Assembly: GCA_026413225.1 (NCBI GenBank) | Contig: CM048557.1 | Span: 22,670,871 to 22,734,870 of the forward strand | Source: Otis tarda | Taxonomy: Eukaryota; Chordata; Aves; Otidiformes; Otididae | Reading direction: 5' to 3' | Length of the DNA: 64,000 bases | In this document: piece by piece, positions 37,801-49,611 of the stretch | Layout: every line of letters starts with the position of its first letter | Numbering within the stretch: the first letter of the stretch is position 1 | Translations under genes and position numbers: made by a program | The notes under the pieces: generated by a model | What the model saw: the letters and a program-made list of their open reading frames with translations, nothing else | Database searches by the model: none | Told to the model about the DNA's origin: nothing

Positions 37801-38760
37801 CTGTGAGGGAAGTACACTCTACCAGTGTACTTTCTGTCCTTCTTTGCTCTTTCAGTCAATCATTTTTATGAGCCCAGTTTGTTTTTGCCTTCATATCTCA
37901 TTCCCACTCCCCCCCATATGCCACCTAGTTTCTCTCTCAATGCTTTGTTTGAGACTATTCCCTCATTACATTCTCTCTTCCAGCTCAACAAGGAAGCAGC
38001 TGATTTCAAGTGAAGAACTGAAAGCATGAATTGCTGCATCTGCACCAAGAAACCATGTCATCTGTAGTTGCCTGTAGTTATCAAGACAAACAATCACAGG
38101 GAAAGGACACGTTTTATAATCTTGGGCTGAAAATTGAATTTATTTGGAGGATTTGCCTACTTTTAAAAATTATTATTTAATGTTTACTCAAATCAAGTTT
38201 TTAGATTCATAACTTGGGTAAATTTGTATAAATGGCAAAACATCTAAAGTTCATGAAACCTCCAAACTCGTGACATGGTGCATAATAAGCATACATGGTG
38301 CTTATTAGAAAGCATCTTTAATGAATTATAAATTCTGAGAGCTGTATTAGCACTCAGTGCTAATGCACCTTAAGCTCTTCTACTCAGTTTACATTGTCCG
38401 TAAACTGCTCTGCTTTGATAAGTTAATTTCTTCTTAAAAGCAACTTCCATAAATTTTCCTTTACCTTATTGATTTGACAATGCAGCCTTTGCAGAAACGG
38501 TGTCCACATGGTGTCTGCACTGCTTCCCGAAGAGCCATCAAACAGATTGGACATTCATATTTACTTTCCAAGGGCGGATCAAACTCCACATCATATCCTT
38601 GTGTTTCCTCTGTGAAAGAACTTGGAGGGTTTCCAGTCCCGCTGCCAACGCTTACGCTGTCTTCTTTCGCTCCAGCGCTGCAGGCACTGGCCATGGCTGC
38701 ACAGCAGCCACTTTCCACGTCTCGGGCTCCACAACTGTTATCACTATATAACAAGCTCAT
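27994..38760 (-). CDS. TRAF6: TRAF6, RING E3 ubiquitin ligase/adaptor (whole spliced CDS span)
   Basis: TRAF6 with Ubc13-Uev1A makes Lys63-linked ubiquitin chains downstream of IL-1R/Toll-like receptors, CD40 and RANK, activating TAK1 and IKK in the cytosol. Six coding exons join as 38760-38465, 32935-32785, 32169-32011, 31096-31025, 29780-29703 and 28875-27994, all with GT-AG introns, giving 545 residues and a TAG stop. The order is: RING (C70, C73, C85, H87, C90, C93, C105, D108), then TRAF-type zinc fingers from about 125 to 250, a coiled coil (TRAF-N) at about 317-370, and a TRAF-C/MATH domain at about 374-530 that starts [10 protein letters not shown]. The human protein has 522 residues; the excess here lies in the linker between the zinc fingers and the coiled coil (about 283-305). 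The start is ATG 38758-38760 ([11 protein letters not shown]), matching the mammalian MSLL start; the in-frame sequence upstream is 5'UTR or intron. No break was found. Confidence 0.97.
29703..29780 (-). CDS. TRAF6: TRAF6 coding exon 5 (zinc finger)
   Basis: 78 nt, residues 227-252, reading [20 protein letters not shown] and FGCPEK. It completes the last TRAF zinc fingers. The acceptor TTTTAG ends at 29781; the donor GTAAGC begins at 29702. Same length as the mammalian exon. Confidence 0.95.
31025..31096 (-). CDS. TRAF6: TRAF6 coding exon 4 (zinc finger)
   Basis: A small 72-nt exon, residues 203-226, reading [19 protein letters not shown] and LIREQ. It matches the mammalian exon HDQNCPLANV...EYCNT closely. 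Acceptor ATTAAG ends at 31097; donor GTAAG begins at 31024. Confidence 0.95.
32011..32169 (-). CDS. TRAF6: TRAF6 coding exon 3 (zinc fingers)
   Basis: 159 nt, residues 150-202. It runs [20 protein letters not shown] and ends in [10 protein letters not shown], with the Cys/His spacing of TRAF-type zinc fingers. Acceptor TTCAG ends at 32170; donor GTACTT at 32010, a weaker site than the others. Confidence 0.95.
32785..32935 (-). CDS. TRAF6: TRAF6 coding exon 2 (end of RING, first zinc finger)
   Basis: 151 nt; its first A completes Arg99. It encodes [16 protein letters not shown] through the conserved [13 protein letters not shown] to MELRHLE (residues 100-149). It carries the last RING ligands C105 and D108 and the start of TRAF zinc finger 1. 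Acceptor TGTAG ends at 32936; donor GTGAG begins at 32784. Confidence 0.96.
32936..38464 (-). other. TRAF6: TRAF6 intron between coding exons 1 and 2 (5.5 kb)
   Basis: AT-rich unique sequence. It contains an A-rich tract at 35464-35513. A 154-codon open frame at 33378-33842 (plus strand) has no ATG and no family resemblance, so it is not a gene. Confidence 0.7.
35464..35513. repeat. A-rich low-complexity tract
   Basis: About 50 bases of A-runs interrupted by CC, C, CAACCC. Same style as the tract at 18278. Confidence 0.8.
38465..38760 (-). CDS. TRAF6: TRAF6 coding exon 1 (RING domain)
   Basis: This 296-nt coding part encodes residues 1-98 and two bases of Arg99: an acidic/Ser-rich N-terminus, the conserved [17 protein letters not shown] segment and most of the RING finger (CPIC, CGHRFC, GC). 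The donor is AATAAG|GTAAAG (GT at 38464-38463). The exon continues 5' as untranslated sequence to 38791, where TTTTTCAG provides the acceptor, so the ATG lies in exon 2 of the gene, as in mammals. Confidence 0.96.
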
Positions 38761-38791
38761 AGTAGCTAATGAAGTGCTACACAGAAATGCT
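38761..38791 (-). other. TRAF6: TRAF6 5'UTR portion of exon 2
   Basis: The 31 bases between the acceptor TTTTTCAG (AG at 38793-38792) and the initiator ATG. No upstream ATG is present in it. Confidence 0.8.
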
Positions 38792-40791
38792 CTGAAAAAT
38801 GACAAAAAGATGTGTTAATTTAAAGTATTCCAAAACCTCCCTTTCCAGTCAAGAATAGATTTTATTTCTGACCAGAAACACTGGGAAAGTGGTGCAGACT
38901 TAGTTCTACTCAAAATCACTGGTTTTGTTCTGTCTCAGTTTGTTATCTATCTTTTTTACTCATCTTGTGATACATAGGAAAGAGCACTGCATCCTGTCAG
39001 CCTAGTTCAAACACAAACACACACACCTTTCTGTAATCTCTTTCATCTGACTACCTCATTTCTGTAAAAAAAAAAAAAAAAAAGGAATACTCTTTCTCCT
39101 TGCTAGTTTACTGAAAATGCCTCTTTATCCCTTCAGTATTATTAACTTGTTAAGCATTCAAATATAATGTGCACAAAAAATGCTGTATAAAATGAAGTTT
39201 TATTGGATGACAATAGCTCAATTCCATATTTCCTTGGAGTGAATAAATGTTATTTAACATTTTCTGTAAACAGCGATTCACAGTATAGGGTTCTAATCAG
39301 TTTAGGTGCATGTCCAAAAATAAAATGCAAGTCCAAGTTCCAAAATCAAGCAGATGCTGTGGTGCAAATGAAATTCAAATATACAAGACTGCTGATAACA
39401 TTTTAAAACTGCCAATAGGACTTTAAATTGAGTAAGAAGCTACGCATGAGATAAGGCTAATACTTCCACAGCTCAAAAGCTATCTACAAACTACTAGTAC
39501 TCAGAGTTCTTGCTCTCCTTTCCCTACTCCAGTCTAGTTGGCAGGGAGGACAGGGGACACCACTGTAAGAACAGAAGATAAAAGTCACATTTCCCTGAAG
39601 AGTGGTGAATGGCATAGTAAAGCCTGCTTTTAAAATAATGCTGACAAAGCAGGCTGAACTCATAGGTATGAAATTTAAAAAATGCTGGTATCTCCAAATA
39701 GATTGCAAATGTTTCTACATTGAATGAGGGAACTTCAAAAAAAGGTCTAAACAACAAATATAAATGCTGAAAGTCCAAGAAATTTTCCTCTCCCTCAATT
39801 TTTAAATGGTTACAACCATTTTCTTAGAACCCTACTGTGGTTAGTTTTCTATAAATCACATTTCTTTGAACCACAGAGGTTATCACCAAGTGCAAGACAA
39901 TATGAGTAGGCTAAGGGTTACAAAGCCAGGCATGCAAAACAAGCCCACTAAGCCCAGGTTCAATCTTCTTTTGCACAGCAGTACAGGCAAAGGTCTCTTG
40001 CAATGTTCACCTATTGCATTCACTGCAATACCATTACATCAATTAAAGCATATAGGGACGGAAATCTAAGGATGAATCAAAAGCTGAACTGTAATGATTG
40101 TTCATCTGCATCACTACTGCGGACTCTGGGGGCAGCAAGGGATGCACAATCAGTAGGGTTACCTTGACCACAAGCTCACAAAACTGCATTTTTTTCTGCC
40201 TTTATCATAATTCGAACATCACACATTTTAACAAAACATTCATGGACACAAGGAAGACATACAGGTAGTTTTATTTGGGTACTATAATAAGTACACCTGA
40301 AGATTACATCAACGGAAATACTAATCACACAAAGCCACAAGCAGCATTTACTGGAAATCCATTTTGAACAAACGCAACTTTAAAGAAATGGGCTTTAGGC
40401 CACCTACATGCTAAACAATTAGCAATACTGCCCATGCTAACAGTGTATGAGATTTTTTTTTTTTTTTTTTTTACACTATCCTGCATCCAAGGCACAATGT
40501 TTACTTCTACTCCTGTTCTCTGCTCCCATTATTATCCCTATACATTATCTACCACAACAGGCTTTATAATCAAGGCTCTTAAACACAACAGCAATAAAAA
40601 CTAAACACCAAATAAATTCTCAGCAGTTGCTTCAGGCATAGTCCAACAATAATCAATTTAATCCCATGGAACTGAGCAGCTCCCTCAATGACTTAGAATG
40701 GAAGCAGAAGAATCGATGCTTAGAAAGATGCTCTCTGACAGAAAGATTTTTTTAAACTGCCATTGGTAGGTGTGTTTCTCTGGAGAAAGAA

Positions 40792-40845
40792 AACCAACTT
40801 TTTCTGTTGGTTTAGAACAGTTCTGTTAGAACTGTTTTCCAACAG
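40792..40845. repeat. Nested palindrome cluster
   Basis: AACAGTTCT (40816-40824) and AGAACTGTT (40828-40836) form a perfect 9-bp inverted repeat with a 3-base loop. Outside it, CTGTTGG (40804-40810) pairs with CCAACAG (40839-40845). AACCAAC (40792-40798) pairs with GTTGGTT (40806-40812) as an alternative. It lies in the first intron of TRAF6. Confidence 0.75.
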
Positions 40846-43800
40846 TTTCTACTGTTAAACTAACATAACTTTTATTTAACAGCTGCTGCAGAGGATGATT
40901 AGTCCACAGGCCATATATCACAAAAAATTACAGGAACTAAGTTGGGCCAATGGAGTAGGAATGTTGGTATGCAGGATATCAGAATCCATAGGCCAGCCTA
41001 GGACTGAAAAATCCACATTATTCTAAGCCACAGGGGTATATTTAGTGAGACTAAGAAAGGAAAGAGGAACATTTATCCCTTTAGCAATGTCACAAAGGAA
41101 CTGAGGAAGTCGCAAGGAGGAAAATATAATAGCTTTACCCAGTTTCAGCTGTCACGTTAATTGCAAAGAAGTGCACAACTCTTCCCTTGGGTTCTTCCTA
41201 GGAAAAAACCCATACTATTTGAAACACTGTTCTTGTAAGGAAGAAAACAGCATCTGACTCAGTTGAACACTTCGTAGATTTAAGTCGTGTTCTTTTTGCC
41301 TGTTTAAATTGTTTCTACAGACATAGCAGGTATATACATTCAGTTTACAGAAACAAAAATCCTATACCAGTCATTTTAACAAATAAGTCACCACGACAGT
41401 CAACATTCCAGTCTCACACAAAAATTCCCTTATTCAGTGATAAACTCCACTCCCACGGAGAGCTTTTTGTCTGCATATGACCAAGGGGTTCATAAAAAAA
41501 GAAGTGCAAGTATCATTGGCTCCTCTTTTTAAATAGGGAAATTCAGCCACAAAGAGGCAATTTAAGGTGACCAAGAGCCAGATTTTTAATTTTGTTCACG
41601 TTCTCTATAAAACAGGATTTCTCCTACTACTCTTATTAATTTCATCTAATCAGTGAGGAAAATCCTCCTTCCTCCACGTGTATTTATAGATGTAGCACAA
41701 GGCACAATTTCCCAAATAAAAAAACCACACTGCTGTTAACTCTAACCATTAACTGAGACATGATTACTCCACCAGAGTTTAAAACAATTCCTCTACAAGT
41801 TATAACTACTGTAGTAGGAATTAGTTCTGTTTCCTGTGGCATGTATTTTACCCTCTGAGAGTAGGAACATAGATTCAATCTTCTTGAGCAGAGCACTGCG
41901 AGAGCAAAGCCGAGTACACTCTGAATGTTGACGACAGGTCTTTTCCCTGATGAAGGTGGAGTAGACAATTTGTGAGTTTTGCATGTTCCTCCTCTGGGGA
42001 ACTTAAAAAAATTTCAGGCTAGAAGAGGATGGATTTAAAAATCCAAATCAATAGTAATTCCCAAAATTCAGATCAAATTACTCCCTTTCTTTTTGATTAC
42101 CAAACAGATTACCAGTGGAGTAAAACCCAAAAAGCATCCCCCCAAAACCACATCAGTTTTTCTTTCTATTGATAATAGTTGTTACTCTTCCTCTGTGCTG
42201 AACAAAATTGAGTTAAAGTACAACAACATGCAAATATTTATGATACCTTGTCTACACCTCAGCCTTTAGAATTTATCCATTTTTCGATGGTGGTAGTTTA
42301 ATACATTAAACACTTTGGTAGCTCTGTGACCTTTTTTGTTTGGACAAAATCCAGCCTTCAGATTGAGGAACAACTGAAATTAAACTGGATCATTACATGG
42401 CAATTCTTGTTTTTGACAGTGTGAAGTTTCTCAGGTAGAGAAAGTCTTAAAACTCCATTGGTAACACACCTGAAATACCCTTTTCTAGAGCTAGGAAGCC
42501 CTATCAGACTTGCTGAGCAGAGAGATAATGGGTTTTAGCTAGCACACATGAGGTACCCAAAGTCCTTGGACCAGCAAACGTTGATTTCTCTCTCCAAGAC
42601 AACAGCTGTATTGTTTAACAACAGAAAGAAAGGTGCTTTCCAAGCCAGCTGGTAATGGACAGAATTTGTTTGATCATTATTTGTGCTGCAGAAATCTGGA
42701 ACGTCCTAAGGATCAAACCTTCATGCCCCAGAAAAGACATAGTTAAGATTATAGGGAGTCTCCACACTACTCTTCCAACTTTAAGATTAAACCATAATGA
42801 AACCTTTCTTCAGCAAGTAACTTGTGTTATGTTGCTATTTACAATGTTGCATTACAAAGCAATTAGGCTTATCTGAGCACAGTCAGTCCAGAAAAACAAA
42901 ATCCTGCACTGTACTTTATGATTGACAAAACCAATTTCAAAACAGAATTTAAAAGCGCTCTTATTTTAAATTAACGCGTGCAACAAAACTCCGTACTCTG
43001 ATTTGCAAAATCCCATAGTATAATGGAGTTTAGGTAGGACTTTTACAGAGTTTCATGCTCCAAAGAGACACAGGCTTAATTCAGAAGTTTCCCTAAATCA
43101 AAAAATATTACTGGTACCAGAAGATATCTTCAGATTGCCTGGGAAATTACACTATAATTAGAGTAATAGGAAGGAAATAAAAGTAGGCGTTGTATCCTAT
43201 TTATATTGAAATATGAAAAGATACCTTTGAGCATCTCACAAAGGTGAAGGAACATGGTACAGAGAGTTTAGCAGTTACCATGAAATAGAAAATTTTGAAT
43301 ATTGATCAGTAAGTACTGAATACAATTAATTTCCACATGCTTTTTCCTAGAAAATTCACACTGAGTAGCCTTATAAACAAGGAAATCAATACCAAAGACT
43401 ATTCCAAATCCCTTTTCTTACTTGAAGTTCACAAACTTAATTAATCTGCTTGCAGCCTGGCTAGCACACAGCTAGCAGGGGAAATCCCTTCAACACTGCA
43501 TGGACAGAAAAATTGGCCAAACTTTTCTCTTTTCTTCTGCCTCGCAGAGAACAATTTTGTACATAAAGATTTCTGGGGCACGAGACTGACAGACTAGTGG
43601 AGTGACTTCGGATCACTTGTTTATGAAGCAATACTTGCAACACTTATTCCCAGGCATATTAATCAATGGTCTACTGACAACTGATAAGCACTGTGTGTTT
43701 CCATTATGAGGTTTGTAACCATCAGCACTGTGGCCTCATCCCGGCAGAACATATGAAATGATGCAAGTTCCTTTTGATTAATACCTACAAACATTTTCAT

Positions 43801-44278
43801 TTCAAAGCTATCAAGTGGTGAGACAAGCCAAAGCAATAGCAGATTTGGGCAAAACTTGTAACTGCAGAAAACAAATTCTGGTTTCTTGTAAAAGCCCACA
43901 GGCATGCTGCAAACATTTTGTTGAGATACCAACATTTTTTTTTTTTCTTCCTAATAGCAGTATCTGCTAAGACTTCCAAGTCTTTTGGATAATCACCATA
44001 CTTATGATTTTAACATGTGAACCTAAAGACTTAAAATAAGAATTTTTGTTTGAGGCAAATACAATCAAACAACAATATTAAAAGTTCATCAGACAGTATC
44101 AAGAGCTCCTGCCACTGGAGCAGAGCAGCTTCTGGGGAGTTCCTGAGGCTTTCCAGACTATTTCTCTTTGCTTGGAGAGAATGCTGTCAGGCTTTAATCA
44201 CATATGTATTTTTATGCTTAAGTGTTACTTAGGAGATTATTCCCAGTTATGTTCATATTTTATCCTACTTATATATAG

Positions 44279-44602
44279 AATCATAGAATGGTTAGGGTTG
44301 GAAGGGACCTTCAAAGGTCATCTAGTCCAACCCCCCTGCAAGGAGCAGGGACATCCCCAACCAGATCAGGTTGCTCAGAGCCTCATCCAGCCTGGCTTTG
44401 AACATTTCCAGGGATGGGGCTTCCACCACCTCTCTGGGCAACCTGTTCCAGTGTTCTATAACTCGCATTGTAAAAATTTTTTTCCTAATATCTAATCTAA
44501 ATCTACCCCCCTCTATTTTAAAACCATGACTCCTTGTCCTATTGCAACAGGCCCTACTGAACAGCCTCTCCCCATCTTTCTTGTAGGCCCCCTTGAGGTA
44601 CT
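44279..44602 (-). mobile_element. CR1 LINE 3' fragment
   Basis: A 324-bp CR1 copy with its 3' tip at the low coordinate (AATCATAGAATGGTTAGGG), followed by the GGAAGGGACCTTCAAAGGTC, CCAGGGATGGGGCTTCCACC and CCTTGTCCTATTGCAAC blocks, and broken off at CCCCCTTGAGGTACTG. It is in the same sense as TRAF6 within its first intron. It looks younger than the 2.6-kb copy, with fewer mismatches to the usual CR1 3' end. Confidence 0.93.
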
Positions 44603-46449
44603 GTCAAAACAAATTTAATTTTAGTGAGCAGTGGAAGTGCACTATACTGTATTTAAAACCAAAATATTCCATGGGTTTTTCCATAACCAAAAAACCAACC
44701 CAAATCAAAATCCCCCAAATCTTTCTTCAGTTGATTAACTTCTAGAGACATTTCACGGAGAATTATTCAGATTAAAAGATACAAGGAAAGTGTTGTTAGT
44801 GAGAAGAACAATACTATTTAGTTCTTTACTTTGGCAGAGACTGTGCTCTCTTTGGCCTCTGCTCTCCCTCTGCACACCGAGAACACTGAGATACACATTG
44901 TGCCTTTCTATATCCCTCAGTAGATCTGCAGAGAATTTAAGATGCTGCCATAATGGGGACAAAGTAAACATCAGGACAGAAAGTACTTCAAAAAGAGGCA
45001 GGGAGAAGCATGGCTATGAACAAACGTCATTTCCACAAGACGGTCTCCAGGCTAGATTTAATTATCATCTACCTCAACAAGCATTAAGCTTATATCTGGC
45101 ATTAGTGAAATCATTTGAGACCCTGGGAAAAGAAATTGTGAATTAAGCACACATTCTGAAACAACTCAAGTATTTCTCCTTTTCATTCTATCTTATGTTT
45201 ACTTTTTTTCTTTTTGACATGCTTTATACCCAGAATCTTTTATTGTTCGTTTTCACAGTCTGAATCTGAAACTTTCTATTTGTTTAGCTAATTTGTTCTA
45301 CTGAAGTGCTGAATACTTCTTGACATATTCAACTCATGGAAGTTCAACAAGTGAAGAAAAAGCATGTTCATCTCAGACATTTTTTCATTCTGAAGTTCTA
45401 TCAGCATAAGTATGTATTGTGTGCATTGTCTTTTTAAAAATAGTAGCACATTTTTAAAATAGAAAGCAGTACTGCAGTGATGCAATACCACAAAACTTAA
45501 AAAGCCATTTATGTGCTGAGACTTCTCATTCAACAGACCCAGACTGAAATCCACAAATATTTAACTGATGAGAAAAGCTGAAGGTAACGTGGAACATGCA
45601 GAAGAATTATGCCCATGAAAATAATCCAAGTGTTTTTATCAGCATGCTTCTGAGACCTTTTTTCCTTCTGATACTATTGGGACTAAGTTTTATGGCCCTT
45701 TCATATCAGGCAAAGACAAAGCAGTTTGCTTGCAAGTGTTACCATAGTTGGTGAACACAGAGTAAAATGCACTGGAGATGTTAAACAAGCTGTTAGTGCA
45801 GCCAGTAACTTTGCCTCCCGCCCCCCTATTCCTTTTCCTACCTCTCCCTCACCAGAAACTTCACATCCATACTTTCTTAATCATTCTGTCAATGGTATCT
45901 AAGACACAACAAAATCCACATAGCTCATGGGTAGCTCTGCAGCATGCAGAACTTGCCAGAGGCAAACACGGAGAAATACTTTCGGCTAGCTTTAACTACT
46001 GGGTATAAGGGATATAATTAGAACATTTTCCTCCCACCTTCAGCTGAGATTTCCATTTAAGTATGAAAAGACTCCGTGTGACCTATCTAAAACAGATGAA
46101 ATTGATAGAAAGTACTACTGAAGTCATAACTTATTATTTGTGTCAATAAGTTTACCATAAATATTAAGCGCTGCCAGTCTCTACCAGAAAACAGAGCTCT
46201 CGGTTTTAGAAACAGTAACCTCTCTTACAAATTATCCTTACAGACCTTTAGTATGTTCCCGAGAAATTTACTGAGTATCTCCATTTCACAGCGGGCAAAC
46301 AGAGCCCACTTTTAAGGTGGTGTACTCGAGGCTGCAGAGCAACTAACCGCTCGGACTACAACTCGGAAGCTGCCCGTTCCTACTGCTCCTACAGCTGTCC
46401 GATGGCACACCCTGGACAGTTAGGAGACAAGAGAAAGTCATTCCAGCCG

Positions 46450-47130
46450 GCTTCCCACCCCGCCCCAGTTAAAGCAGCGTAACGCTGAGCCCCTGCCGCT
46501 GGCAGGCACGGCCGGGCTCACAGCTGCTCAGTTCGCCCTGCAGCCGCCGGCGCGGTTTCAGTTTCGGAGCAGGGCAGGCTGGCGTACCTCACGCCGAGTA
46601 ACCGCTGTCCTCTAACGCGAGTCCTCCTCACCGGCACGTCCCCGGACCGGACCGGACCGGCCGAGAGCCGAGCCGCCGAGCCCTGCTCCGGGGGAAGAGG
46701 CCGCAGTGCTGCGCGCCGCGGCCCGCCTGGGCTCGGCAGGAGCGTGGCTGCGCCCGACAGCCAGGGCCGCGCCGCGCTCCGCTCCCCAGCCAGCAGCCCC
46801 GGCCTAGGCGGGACAACGCTCCGCGCCGGCGGAACCCCGGCCGGCCCCTCGCTTGCCAGAGCCCGGCCCGCCGCGACTCGGGCCACCCCCCGCCCGTACT
46901 CACCGCCGGCCGCTCACCGCTGGGCGCCACTTCCGCCTTCTCCTCGGGAGGCGGCGGAGAGGCGCTCGCCCAGACCAAGAGAGGCGCACCGAGCCCCCAT
47001 GCCCGCTGCGGCGCCCCCTGTCGCCGCGGAGGGGGAACGGCGGCAGCGCAGAGGTGGGGCGGTCAGCGCAGGCGCAGTCGCTGGGGCCCGGCGGGCGGGG
47101 CGGCTCTCCGGGCCCAGGGAAGGCGGCCTG
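46450..47130 (-). promoter_or_regulatory. TRAF6: TRAF6 CpG-island promoter
   Basis: This is an abrupt ~680-bp GC-rich, CpG-dense block in an otherwise AT-rich region (many CGG, GCG and CCGGACCGGACCGG). It sits where the 5' end of the minus-strand TRAF6 transcription unit is expected and has no TATA box, which fits a housekeeping-type CpG promoter. CpG islands often fire in both directions, but no recognised plus-strand gene starts here. Confidence 0.75.
46904..46990 (-). other. TRAF6: Probable TRAF6 non-coding exon 1
   Basis: On the minus strand GGCCGGCG|GTGAGTACG gives a consensus donor (GT at 46903-46902). An alternative donor GTGAGCGG lies about 12 bp upstream. The 5' boundary is not visible and is set arbitrarily within the CpG island. 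Mammalian TRAF6 likewise has a non-coding first exon. Confidence 0.45.
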
Positions 47131-48430
47131 GAGAGGTTTTGTCCCTGTTAGGGGCTGGTGTCTCGCCTCTGTATGCCCCGGAGCGGGCAGCTTCCCCAGA
47201 GCTGTGGAAATCTCAGTGAAGCTGTCACCTCTTTCATTAAAAAGAAATAAAGTCGTCACCAGTTCTTGTGTCAGCATCGAATTTTACCGCCAGACCAGTT
47301 TTCGCTCCAAGCTGCCGATGCTTTCACGAATAGCCATGAGGATTCACCCGGCTCCACTGCCGCCGCCAGTAAAAACGAGGCATGGAAAGCCGGTTGAGGG
47401 AGTTTTGGCAAGTGGCTTGGGATTCCCCATAAAGCCAGTTCTCAATGGAAGACAAATCCTTAATAGACATTTTCTGTCTCAACCTCAGCTGCCCCACGGG
47501 GACTCCTGCAAGGTGCCCTACCTCCCTCTGGGCAAGCGCTGAGCTTAACCTTTCCCAGTGGCTTGCGACAACGGGCAATTTTAAGGAAGTGAAAAACTGG
47601 GACAGCGTGAACGCAAAGACAGCTTCATTTCCTTAAAAACAAACAAGGGGAATTTGGGTGTTTGCATCAGTGAGTTCTCTTGGCAAGAATCTCTGACTAA
47701 CACATATTTAAATCCAGCGAACACTTCTGTTCCCAGTGTTTGGGGGGATATAACCTGGAGGGGGTTGCAGGGCCACAGTTTGCCAGCAATTTTCAGTGTC
47801 TCTGGCAGCACGCCACGCTCCCTGAGAGCTGGAAACCAGGGGCTGGTGCCGTGGCTGAACTGCCCATCTCCCTCCGAGTGCTGAGCTCCCAGGTGCAGGC
47901 AGGGTGCTGCTGCTGGAGCAAAGGTACACGCTGGACCCTAAGCCACCACTCCAAGCCCTGCTTTTGTCCAAAACATACTTACATTTTTCGTTAAGACCTG
48001 CCAGGAAGCTAAGAATTAGAGGAGAGAGATAGCTGGCTCATCAGATAGGTCTCCAAAATATCACAATAAAGAAATAGCCATATTAAGAATAAATTAAAAA
48101 TTTAAAACTTTGTGGACCCTTTCCTGGACCACTGGCTGAATTTCAGAGCTCTCTTTTTTTTTTTTCCTGCCAAGTGGACAAACCATATGTTACTTTTATT
48201 AGCTGTAAAATGGGGAAATTTATCATTACATAGCTTTGTGAAACAGATATCCTTAGATGGGGAGTTTTCTGTGGGTGAAAAATACTATTTTTAGTAATTT
48301 GTAAGGTACCTAGAGCCCTGATGTCCAGTCTATTTTAATTGAGAATTCAAGGAACTTATCTGGAGTTTTTGTTCCAAGTATGAATGAAATGCCCTTATTC
48401 AGAGCAGTTTCCAAATCTGTATGATTTATA

Positions 48431-48554
48431 GGCAGCTTGGTTGGATGGGGCTCTGAGCTACCTGATCTAGTTGGAGATGTCCCTGCTCCTTGCAGGTAGG
48501 TTGGACTGGATGACCTTTAAAGGTCCCTTCCTGCCCTAACTGTTCTATGATTCC
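48431..48554 (+). mobile_element. CR1 LINE 3'-tip fragment
   Basis: A 124-bp CR1 3' end in plus orientation: GGATGGGGCTCTGAGC, CTGATCTAGTTGGAGATGTC, GGTTGGACTGGATGACCTTT and the terminal TGTTCTATGATTCC. Confidence 0.9.
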
Positions 48555-49611
48555 AAGCTTAGGCCCATAATCATGTATAAATGCCCACGCTGTAACAGAA
48601 ATCAATGCAAAAATGCTTTTCTCCACTCGGTGGTGCCAGTTGCACAGGGAAAACATTTTCCAGCACTGGCTCTCTGCAGCTCAAACTGTTGCGCAATTAT
48701 GCTCATCCAGACATAAAACACACCCAAAGCTGTAGCAATTCGAGATCAATTAAAACCTTTAGTTGCCTGCAGTATCCCTACGAGACAATATTTTTTTCAA
48801 GGTGATTTCCTGAATACTTTGGAAGTAAAGCACTTACTAGTCAGGCTTACCTACGCTCATGTGGCTCCTTTGATAACCAAGCTGCTGCCTGTACAGTGCC
48901 TTTCGCACGGGAACTCGGGCTCCTGGAGGAACAGGGGCAGGTAGCCAGCAACCCGAGTAAAGTGTTGAATAAGCACCCCAGAGGGAAAGATTTGCTAAAC
49001 TACCTCTCAAAGAGCCTCCAATCCCTCAATGCTAACAATGCCTATTGTCAGGGAACTGTGTCTGCCATTTCAAGATAAGTGAGGAAACTAGTATGTGACT
49101 GCAGAGAATGATTTTGATTGATATCTGGTACTGCAGCCTGATCCGATCAGTTTTTGAAAAGGTCTCTCCAAATGCTAGGGAGTGAACAGTAAAAATAGGC
49201 AGGTTGTTAGGAAGTCCATGCAAAACACGGGCAGCAGAAGAGCTGGGCTCAGGACTAGCCAGCTAATGTTTTCAGAGATCTAGAAATACCTCTGCCATGA
49301 CATCCTTGTCCCACATTATCTGAGCCTGGAAAAAAATTCTGTTTCACCTTATCCTGACATTCCCATTCAGTTTTTTTCTGATCAAGATTTATTTCACATC
49401 AGGGTTTTGCATGAGAGAATCTGAGCAAGGATATCAGGGTTTCGCCCTGAACTTTGTTTACTTTCTCCATGCATTACTTGCTTTGGCATGAGTCATTACA
49501 CTTGGTTACCGAGGAACTGTTGGCCTCTTGTGTGGCACAGACTCTGGACTAACCACTTCTCCAAGACATCATCTTACAAGAATGGCTTGGGGAAGAGTGG
49601 CTGTAAAGCTG

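Larger units (their letters stand above)
38792..46903 (-). other. TRAF6: TRAF6 first intron (8.1 kb)
   Basis: This intron separates the non-coding CpG-island exon from exon 2. It contains poly(A) at 39065-39083, a T-run at about 40453-40474, a palindrome cluster at 40792-40845 and a CR1 fragment at 44279-44602. A faint MIR-like stretch occurs near 46270-46310 (CATTTCACAGCGGGCAAAC). No nested gene was recognised. Confidence 0.65.

Noticed and set aside
41520-41585. MIR-like stretch (GGGAAATTCAGCCACAAAGAGG) in TRAF6 intron 1
   Set aside because: The resemblance to the MIR core is short and too diverged to support by eye. A profile search would be needed.
46853-47542. 229-codon plus-strand frame over the TRAF6 CpG island
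   Set aside because: It begins with TTG, lies mostly in stop-poor GC-rich DNA, overlaps other open frames on both strands and has no recognisable domain.
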